Below are positions 54,331 through 64,000 of a stretch of DNA of 64,000 nt, piece by piece. The notes beneath the pieces are model-generated. The model ran no database searches and was not told where the DNA came from. It saw only the letters and a list, made by a program, of their open reading frames with translations. Position 1 is the stretch's first letter, and every line of letters begins with the position of its first letter. Both the position numbers and the translations under genes were made by a program. This DNA is from Vibrio tapetis subsp. tapetis (GTDB lineage: Bacteria; Pseudomonadota; Gammaproteobacteria; Enterobacterales; Vibrionaceae), in NCBI RefSeq assembly GCF_900233005.1, contig NZ_LT960611.1:3348001-3412000 (forward strand), given 5' to 3'.

Positions 54331-54547
54331 GATAATGGGGTTAAAAAATCAAGGTAATCAGTGTATCACGACACCACACCAAAGCGCACCAGACAAGACC
54401 TAAACCACAAATGTTAAACACCTGTTTAAAAATGTATTGAAATTAGCCAAAACAAAGAGCAAACTGAGAACGCTAAACAATTTGGCAACATAACTATAAC
54501 ACTCACTCTGTCAGACAATCATGGATTGTGCGTCATGGAGATAGACA

Positions 54548-57909
<3,362 letters not shown>

Positions 57910-57941
57910 ACCGCTAGCTGAGTTAAATAGAAGTACAAACC

Positions 57942-57968
57942 CTAAAGGCGACGAAAGTCGCCTTTAGT
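57942..57968 (+). terminator. Hairpin after fadA
   Basis: CTAAAGGCGAC, GAAA loop, GTCGCCTTTAG. A stable 11-bp stem but no pure T-run, so termination may be partial. Confidence 0.6.
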
Positions 57969-58082
57969 CTATGCGTAACATGCATAGTTAAAATGCCAAA
58001 GTATCACTTTTTTCATACCCAATATCCAACTACACTTGCTTTACTTAATCTTGCTTTGTATCAAGCCTCTGTGGAGATCATC

Positions 58083-59063
58083 ATGTTTAACGCTCTCGTT
58101 CTAAACCAAGAAGAAAAACGCACCATCGCTAACATAGAACAAATCGAATTAGCTCAATTACCGGAAGGCGATGTTGTAGTAGATGTCGATTATTCATCAC
58201 TGAACTACAAAGATGGCTTGGCGATTACAGGCAAAGGAAAAATTATCCGTAACTTCCCTATGGTTCCGGGAATCGATCTTGCGGGGACGGTATCAAGCTC
58301 TGAAGACGCTCGTTATCAAGTGGGTGACAAAGTGGTTCTAACTGGTTGGGGAGTGGGTGAAAACCATTGGGGCGGTATGGCTCAAAAAGCACGCCTAAAA
58401 GGTGATTGGCTTGTTCCTATGCCAAAAGCAATGGACAGCAAAAAATCCATGATGGTTGGCACCGCTGGTTTTACAGCAATGTTATGCGTGCAAGCTTTAC
58501 TTGATGCTGATGTAAAACCAGACTCTGGTGAGATATTGGTTACAGGTGCTAGCGGTGGTGTCGGCTCAGTTGCGGTTTCACTGCTATCTCAACTTGGTTA
58601 CCAAGTAGCAGCAGTAACAGGTCGAGTTGAACAAAATGGTCCGTTACTTAAAAAGCTTGGCGCTGCTCGTATTATTGACCGTTCAGAGTTTGAAGAACCC
58701 GCTCGTCCATTAGAAAAGCAAATCTGGGCAGGTGCTGTCGATACTGTTGGTAGTAAGGTTCTGGGGAAAGTACTGGCACAAATGGATTACAACAGTGCGG
58801 TAGCCGCTTGTGGCCTTGCCGGTGGTTTTGACTTACCAACGACGGTAATGCCGTTCATTCTACGAAATGTGCGCCTACAAGGTGTCGATTCTGTTTCTTG
58901 TCCATTAGAGAAACGAATTGCCGCATGGGAAAAGCTCGGTGAATTATTACCAGAAAGCTACTTTGAGCAAGCATGTACCGAAGTCGAACTCAAAGATGCG
59001 CCTAAATACGCAGAAGACATCACAAACGGCCAAGTCACCGGACGCGTGGTTATCAAGCTATAG
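58083..59063 (+). CDS. acuI: MDR-family oxidoreductase, AcuI/YhdH type
   Basis: The 326-residue zinc-free medium-chain reductase has SSLNYKDGLAITGKG, MVPGIDLAGTV and NADPH-binding GASGGVGSVAVSLL (about residues 155-168). AcuI/YhdH enzymes reduce acrylyl-CoA to propionyl-CoA. The start MFNALVL at 58083 follows GGAG; the longer upstream frame has no likeness. No dimethylsulfoniopropionate lyase gene lies nearby, so a general detoxifying role is likely. Confidence 0.88.
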   Translation: MFNALVLNQEEKRTIANIEQIELAQLPEGDVVVDVDYSSLNYKDGLAITGKGKIIRNFPMVPGIDLAGTVSSSEDARYQVGDKVVLTGWGVGENHWGGMAQKARLKGDWLVPMPKAMDSKKSMMVGTAGFTAMLCVQALLDADVKPDSGEILVTGASGGVGSVAVSLLSQLGYQVAAVTGRVEQNGPLLKKLGAARIIDRSEFEEPARPLEKQIWAGAVDTVGSKVLGKVLAQMDYNSAVAACGLAGGFDLPTTVMPFILRNVRLQGVDSVSCPLEKRIAAWEKLGELLPESYFEQACTEVELKDAPKYAEDITNGQVTGRVVIKL

Positions 59064-59129
59064 TCAGTATCAAGCGATAAAACAGTAAGATCTGGGGGCG
59101 CACCAACATTGCGCTCCCTATAATCCTAT

Positions 59130-60060
59130 CTACCCATCTAACCTCATATCTTCTACTCGCTTGGCAATTAAGCGACCACACTCCTCTTTAACGATACTCC
59201 GTAGCCACTCTTGTGCGGGTGAGTGATCGCATCGTGTATGCCAAATCATAGAATAATCAAACGGCGTAAACTGGAATGGCAGAGGCTTAACCACAAGGTT
59301 ATGTCGATCTTCAATTAAATAGGCCAAATCTGCGGGTACGGTGATAATCAAAGGCATGGTATCGACTATCGCTAGCGCCGCTTCTAGGTGATAAGCCCTA
59401 AGTACCATATTACGTTCCGGCTCGCCGACTAAAGCTTGGTCTATCAAGGCTTTTACACCATCACTAATCGCAATCATCGCGTGCGGATAATGTTGGTAAT
59501 CTTGCAGGGTCATTTCTTTGTTCGCTAACGGGTGTTGCTTTGAAAGCAAGCAGAGTACACCGACCCTACCAAGAATTTCGCTTTGTAGCGGTGCAACTGG
59601 CGCGGTAGGGCGACATATGGCTAAGTCTGCCCCTTGAGCTGCCAATTGACTGGCTAATTGATCGTGTTGCAGTGGAATGAAGTTAAACTTCACCTTAGGT
59701 GCTTCATGATAAATACGCGGCAATGCAAACGGTAAGATAGTCAGTGGTCGCAATCGTAAAGGTTTGTTCACACTCTTTTGGCTCAAACTCTTTACTCGAT
59801 AATAACCACCTTAGAGATTCAAGTGGCTCGCTCAAAGCAGTATCAAGTTCTAATGCTTTTACCGTCGGAATCAACTTCTGGCCTTGGCGGGTGAATAAAG
59901 GATCATCTAACAATACTCTCAGACGCCCTAATACTCGGCTCATCGCAGATTGACTCAAACTTAAACGAGCTGCTGCCTTACTAACGCTGCCCTCTTCAAT
60001 AAGCACACGCAGGGCAACCAGCAAGTTGAGATCTCGACGATAGATTTCTTCCAATTCCAC
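59130..60060 (-). pseudogene. LysR-family regulator, frameshifted
   Basis: The first frame (from ATG at 60058-60060) gives the helix-turn-helix (EEGSVSKAAARLSLSQSAMSRVLGRLR) and runs to IATTDYLTV before leaving the family pattern. It ends at 59704. The second frame resumes with ILPFALPRIYHEAPKV and carries the substrate-binding domain to 59130. The shift corresponds to a loss of 3n+2 bases or gain of one near 59727-59739. There the same bases encode YLTV in one frame and ILPF in the other. Loss between direct repeats is a likely cause. The regulator is convergent with the acuI-like gene and may once have controlled a neighbour. Confidence 0.85.
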
Positions 60061-60184
60061 TACATTCGACCTTATTTACACCATAACCGTTAAATCATGA
60101 TGCCAGATGCACTTAGATACAATATAGCAGGCAAAAAAATCCCGCCTTATGTTTGAGTTAGATCGAAGTTTATTGTTACTTTTC

Positions 60185-60370
60185 TTATTCCTCGGTTTTT
60201 TCAATGCTCGGCTGCCATCGATACATTTCGACACCAATACCAAAAATCGTCGAAAAAAGGCCAATGAGTGGCAGTAATGATACATTCGGCGATGTTCTTA
60301 ATACCAAAGCGCAAAACGTGATAAAACCGAGAACGGTATAAATTGTGAGTCTGTCTAGTCGATTTAACAT
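60185..60370 (-). CDS. Small two-helix membrane protein, unknown
   Basis: The 61-residue ORF has two hydrophobic segments (IYTVLGFITFCALVL and LLPLIGLFSTIFGIGV) and a charged C-terminus. The ATG is preceded by GGGATGG. No family was recognised. Coding likelihood rests on composition and start site. Confidence 0.6.
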   Translation of the reverse strand: MLNRLDRLTIYTVLGFITFCALVLRTSPNVSLLPLIGLFSTIFGIGVEMYRWQPSIEKTEE

Positions 60371-60508
60371 AGCCCATCCCTAGCCAAATGTTGCACGATT
60401 GTTAAAATTTAATTTATATGAAATTGTTCACTTTGCCAAGAGCTTATTGCATATATTTTCTTCACTAGTATGATCTTGTCTCCATCAATACCGAGTAAAG
60501 TAAAAAAA

Positions 60509-60757
60509 ATGACTTTTGATCCAACCATTGCCACTAATACGTTAGAAGCCGAAGGATTGCGCTGCCCAGAACCTGTCATGATGGTGAGAAAAACAATCCG
60601 CACAATGGAAGATGGCGAAGTATTGTTGGTTACAGCCGATGACCCATCAACAACAAGAGACATTCCAAGCTTTTGTCGATTTATGGATCACCAATTAATT
60701 AGCGCCCAAGTAGACAAGATGCCTTTTCAATATCTCATTAAGAAAGGTATGGATTAG
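60509..60757 (+). CDS. tusA: Sulphur carrier protein TusA
   Basis: The 82-residue protein has the catalytic cysteine at residue 19 in [17 protein letters not shown], the TusA hallmark. It accepts persulphide from IscS and passes it to TusBCD for 2-thiouridine in tRNA. The ATG at 60509 is chosen to match the family; the open frame extends 13 codons upstream. It has its own terminator. Confidence 0.94.
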   Translation: MTFDPTIATNTLEAEGLRCPEPVMMVRKTIRTMEDGEVLLVTADDPSTTRDIPSFCRFMDHQLISAQVDKMPFQYLIKKGMD

Positions 60758-60775
60758 TTTGACATGGTGTTATTT

Positions 60776-60804
60776 AAAAGGCTGTGACATCGACAGCCTT
60801 TTTG
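60776..60804. terminator. Terminator after tusA
   Basis: AAAAGGCTGT, GACATCG loop, ACAGCCTTTTT. It lies between convergent genes and can act in both directions. Confidence 0.88.
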
Positions 60805-60807
60805 ACT

Positions 60808-61065
60808 TTATTCCATTTCGTTAGAATGAATGCGCTTTTGTAGGCTATCGACTTGATGATGAAGCTCGCGCAGTTCATTTCGTAAAGGAATGATGTGAAG
60901 AACTCTTACCCATGACTCAACCGCCAACGCCGTCATAATAACCGACCCTGCAACCATTGGAAGCCACATATCCGTTAGCGCCATTCCCAACAAGGTTAAC
61001 GCCAATCCGGTGGTAAAAAGATAACTTTGACTCTGTGGAGTGATCCCCATATAACGTGCCAGCAT
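60808..61065 (-). CDS. Small membrane protein with coiled-coil tail, unknown
   Basis: The 85-residue protein has two membrane segments (about residues 15-31 and 35-55). A heptad-like tail LRNELRELHHQVDSLQKRI suggests oligomer formation. No family was recognised. It has its own transcription unit between tusA and the binding-protein gene. Confidence 0.65.
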   Translation of the reverse strand: MLARYMGITPQSQSYLFTTGLALTLLGMALTDMWLPMVAGSVIMTALAVESWVRVLHIIPLRNELRELHHQVDSLQKRIHSNEME

Positions 61066-61274
61066 AATAGTGCCCTCTCGCTATGATTCACACTGTTAAG
61101 ATACCATGACAATTGTGACACTAATATGGCAAGGATCCCGATTCACTGTGGTTTCAGTCGGATATTTGATCCAGTACAAATAACCTCAAAGAGGCACGAT
61201 TATTATTCAAATGCCCTTAAAGAAAGGGCACCCAAATAAAGTAAAACCCGCTAAGTTTCTAGCCTAAATATGAA

Positions 61275-62948
61275 CTAACTTTTAGGTTTTAGATCCAGCA
61301 CATGAAGCAATCTTTCAGGTGTTCCTTCCCAAACCATTGGGCGACCTTTCGGGTTATCCGCACTCCACCAGCCAGTGAATCGAGTGGTGTTGTATTGATA
61401 AAAATTAGGGCCTGATAGCACAGGCACCGTCACTTGGTTTTCAGCAATCAGGCTTTGAATATCATGAGCAATATTCTTCTGCTTCTTCATGTCAGCTGTT
61501 TTGTAGAAACTATCTAATAGCGTATCTAGCTGATCGTTTTTCCAGTGATGCATGGCGAAACGAGGCATACCTTCAGACTCTTGCAAGCGAGAGTGGTAGC
61601 CGCTGTCCCAATATTTATGCGGCGTAGGGCCGTGAAAGTAATTGGTATAAGCAATGTCATAATCCGCATTTTGCATAGACTGATTGTATATAGAGAAATC
61701 AGGTGTTCTTGCTTTCGCATTAATGCCCACTTCTTGCAACTGCTCTGTTGCTAGCATCACGGTATTGTTAAAATCAGTCCAACCTTGAGGTGATTGAATG
61801 ATCAATTCAAAAGCCTCGCCATCAGGAGACTCAACCAGCCCATCGCCATTGATATCTTTATAACCCGCTTCAACTAATAACGCTTTTGCGTTGCTTTTCG
61901 AGTAAGTCATGTAATTTTGATATTTCTTATGAACCGATTCATCAGACCAAGCTTCAAAGGCATAACCAAGCCCTGATGCAAAATCATTAATAACGCCATT
62001 TCCGTAGTTAGCAATATCTATGATGGTTTGGCGATCCAGTGCCATCGAAAACGCACGTCTAAACTGCACGTCTGTCAGCACGCTGTGCTTCACTTTATCT
62101 TTAGATTCATAATTAAAGACAAATGCTTGAGTCCCTGCTGGTGGGTACCAATAGCCATGATTAGCCGATGCTTTTAGATAAGTTTGGTCGATATCAGGAA
62201 CAAACGAGCCAGCCCAATCAATGCGGGAGTTCATCAATTCACCCAGTACTTGATCATTATGATTCATTTGAGGAATGCGCAAGCAATCTACGTCCAAATT
62301 ATTATTGTCCCAATAATGAGGGTTTCGACACTGCAAAAACAAAGAAGAAGTGAATTGTGGTATATCAGTAAATGGCCCCGTTCCGACAGGGTTTTCATTT
62401 AAGAATTCGGCCGGTGCTTTTACTTTATTCCATTGATGCTCAGGGACAATGGGAATCTGAACAATTTCATAAGTACCATTGGTGTTCACTTCCTTCATGT
62501 GGAAACGGACTTGGTATTGGTTGAGTTTTTCTACCGACTCAATTTTGTTGTTAATGCCGCGATCATCCAAAGCAGGGAATGCTTTTACTAATTCAAAGGT
62601 AAAGAGCACGTCATCAGCATCAAAGGTTTCTCCGTCAGACCATTTAACGCCTTCACGCAGATCAAATGTAATGCTCAGTAAATCTTCACTCATTGTTGAA
62701 CTGGTCGCTAGGCGATACTCAGGTACATTGCCTTTTAACTCATTGAATACCACCAGCGGTTCAAACATAAAGTCACGAGCAGTATGTAAGCGAGAGACTG
62801 CAAACGGATTAAAGTTACGAATCAGCGAAGCGTTGTGATTAGGGATAATCGTTAACTTTGAGAGGCTACTGAGATCTTGAGCTGAAACAGAGTGAGCAGA
62901 CAACAACACCGCAGCTCCAATCGCACTACTTAGTAAAGCTTTGTTCAT
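61275..62948 (-). CDS. Periplasmic oligosaccharide-binding protein, chitin-oligosaccharide type
   Basis: The 557-residue SBP_bac_5 protein has a signal peptide ending HSVSA (about residue 23). The mature core, including RNFNPF, WYPPAGTQAFV, FRRAFSMALDRQTIIDIA and YNTTRFTGWW, closely recalls the Vibrio chito-oligosaccharide-binding protein (about 556 residues) from memory. These proteins bind beta-linked disaccharides such as chitobiose or cellobiose, and in V. cholerae also regulate the chitin sensor ChiS. Here it stands alone without permease or ATPase genes, so it may share a transporter or act as a sensor ligand. A short hairpin (GCCCTT/AAGGGC) lies at 61213-61229. Confidence 0.88.
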   Translation of the reverse strand: MNKALLSSAIGAAVLLSAHSVSAQDLSSLSKLTIIPNHNASLIRNFNPFAVSRLHTARDFMFEPLVVFNELKGNVPEYRLATSSTMSEDLLSITFDLREGVKWSDGETFDADDVLFTFELVKAFPALDDRGINNKIESVEKLNQYQVRFHMKEVNTNGTYEIVQIPIVPEHQWNKVKAPAEFLNENPVGTGPFTDIPQFTSSLFLQCRNPHYWDNNNLDVDCLRIPQMNHNDQVLGELMNSRIDWAGSFVPDIDQTYLKASANHGYWYPPAGTQAFVFNYESKDKVKHSVLTDVQFRRAFSMALDRQTIIDIANYGNGVINDFASGLGYAFEAWSDESVHKKYQNYMTYSKSNAKALLVEAGYKDINGDGLVESPDGEAFELIIQSPQGWTDFNNTVMLATEQLQEVGINAKARTPDFSIYNQSMQNADYDIAYTNYFHGPTPHKYWDSGYHSRLQESEGMPRFAMHHWKNDQLDTLLDSFYKTADMKKQKNIAHDIQSLIAENQVTVPVLSGPNFYQYNTTRFTGWWSADNPKGRPMVWEGTPERLLHVLDLKPKS

Positions 62949-63402
62949 AATGACATCCTGTTATTAAGTTTCAAACAACATATCGATTTACAAAATCAGC
63001 CTCAAGCCGATCAAATTCAAATAAAAACAGAAAGTTACTGTAATTATTAATTCTCTCAATAATTTTTAGATCAAACAACGTCATTAAGTTTTACCACAAC
63101 AAAATAAAAGTGAAGTCACTCGAAAAGCCAAAATTTCTGATGAAAGATAACAACAGCTGTAACAGTATATTTCCAACCTTAAAATTGCTCAATATGTGAG
63201 CAAGACGCAAAATCATCACTTTAGGTTCACGATACTTGAGCCCTTTTTCATGCGCTATTCTGCTACAAAAGCAAAAAATCACCCAAAAGCACAAATATGC
63301 TGGCTAAATAAACAACATTGCCCCTACTCGACCTATCAATATTTGCGTATAATCTGAGGTTATTTCTAAAAAACCAGATAGAAGAATCGCGCGAATTTAA
63401 TT
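62949..63402. other. Divergent intergenic region between binding protein and glyQ
   Basis: An AT-rich 454-bp gap holding promoters for both neighbours. For glyQ a TATAAT is visible at 63348-63353 about 50 bp before the start; no convincing -35 partner was found. No T-box, riboswitch or gene was seen. Confidence 0.45.
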
Positions 63403-64000
63403 ATGCAAAAATACGATATCAAAACCTTCCAGGGAATGATCCTCGCGCTGCAGGATTATTGGGCTCAGAATGGTTGTACCATTGTTCAACCTCTAGATAT
63501 GGAAGTAGGTGCTGGCACCTCCCACCCAATGACATGTTTACGTGCACTTGGCCCAGAGCCAATGTCTACGGCATACGTTCAACCTTCACGTCGTCCTACT
63601 GATGGCCGTTACGGTGAAAACCCGAACCGTCTGCAGCACTATTATCAGTTCCAAGTAGCACTAAAACCTTCTCCTGATAACATTCAAGAGTTGTACTTAG
63701 GCTCACTTGAAGTGCTTGGTGTCGATCCATTTGTTCATGATATTCGCTTCGTAGAAGACAACTGGGAAAACCCTACATTGGGAGCTTGGGGTCTTGGCTG
63801 GGAAGTTTGGCTAAACGGCATGGAAGTGACTCAGTTTACTTACTTCCAACAAGTTGGCGGCCTTGAGTGTAAACCTGTTACAGGTGAGATCACTTACGGT
63901 ATCGAGCGTCTGGCAATGTACATCCAAGAAGTAGACTCTGTTTACGACCTTGTTTGGAACGTAGCACCTGACGGCTCTAACGTGACTTATGGTGATATTT
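63403..64000 (+). CDS. glyQ: Glycyl-tRNA synthetase alpha subunit (partial)
   Basis: The first 199 residues match the class II GlyRS alpha chain: [54 protein letters not shown] and [12 protein letters not shown]. It charges tRNA-Gly together with the beta subunit GlyS, expected just beyond the window. The gene is truncated by the window edge. Confidence 0.97.
   Translation, partial: MQKYDIKTFQGMILALQDYWAQNGCTIVQPLDMEVGAGTSHPMTCLRALGPEPMSTAYVQPSRRPTDGRYGENPNRLQHYYQFQVALKPSPDNIQELYLGSLEVLGVDPFVHDIRFVEDNWENPTLGAWGLGWEVWLNGMEVTQFTYFQQVGGLECKPVTGEITYGIERLAMYIQEVDSVYDLVWNVAPDGSNVTYGDI

Noticed and set aside
63091..63294. 67-codon leftward frame in the glyQ upstream gap
   Set aside because: Composition is irregular, it lacks a ribosome site, and it overlaps the expected promoter region.

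Overview
The window looks like an origin-proximal part of the large chromosome of a Vibrio (Vibrionaceae). The evidence is the gene content (long-form ThiE, a bufferin operon, a Vibrio-type chito-oligosaccharide-binding protein paralogue), an rrn operon with Glu-Lys-Ala-Val spacer tRNAs, and three ParB-binding parS-like sites within 7 kb. No phage, CRISPR array or large genomic island is visible. The one clear mobile element is a group II intron.

Layout. 1-3804 (minus): a dipeptide/oligopeptide-type ABC importer with a fused double ATPase, a binding protein broken by a one-base frameshift, and a truncated permease. 4492-5330 (minus): a tRNA operon (Arg-His-Pro-His-Pro) ending in a decayed tandem repeat of tRNA-Pro 3' end plus terminator. 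5603-8112: cytochrome c5 and the Rep helicase. 8253-13122: a TetR regulator with a 22-bp palindromic operator and an RND efflux pump. 13176-15265: a group II intron lying just after the pump operon's terminator. 15342-17779: an ABC importer of the SsuABC/TauABC type. 17875-20388: ubiK and uvrD. 20661-23064: a four-gene bufferin operon (precursor BufA, MNIO enzyme BufB, partner BufC, DoxX membrane protein).

23259-32384 is an N-acetylgalactosamine/galactosamine (aga) cluster: two AgaR-like repressors, tagatose-bisphosphate aldolase subunits, AgaS, a complete mannose-family PTS (IIB, IIC, IID, IIA) and a deacetylase gene carrying a one-base frameshift. 32540-37067: a small unknown gene, a Bcr/CflA exporter with a divergent LysR regulator, and aminopeptidase P. 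37146-43417 (minus): the thiCEFSGH operon under a TPP riboswitch. Then fluC/crcB and an MFS transporter. 45308-51601 (minus): a complete rrn operon with P1 and P2 promoters, four spacer tRNAs and two distal tRNAs. 51670-57909: hemG-trkH-yigZ divergent from fadBA, the same neighbourhood as in E. coli but without pepQ between yigZ and fadB. 58083-64000: acuI-like reductase, a LysR gene broken by a frameshift, tusA, two small membrane proteins, an orphan chito-oligosaccharide-type binding protein, and the start of glyQ.

The most notable items are the bufferin operon and its control elements, the parS cluster (one site inside thiE), three independently frameshifted genes, the decayed tRNA-Pro/terminator repeat, the terminator-associated group II intron, and the ThiD-like N-terminal extension of ThiE. 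All family assignments come from reading motifs; no database search was run.
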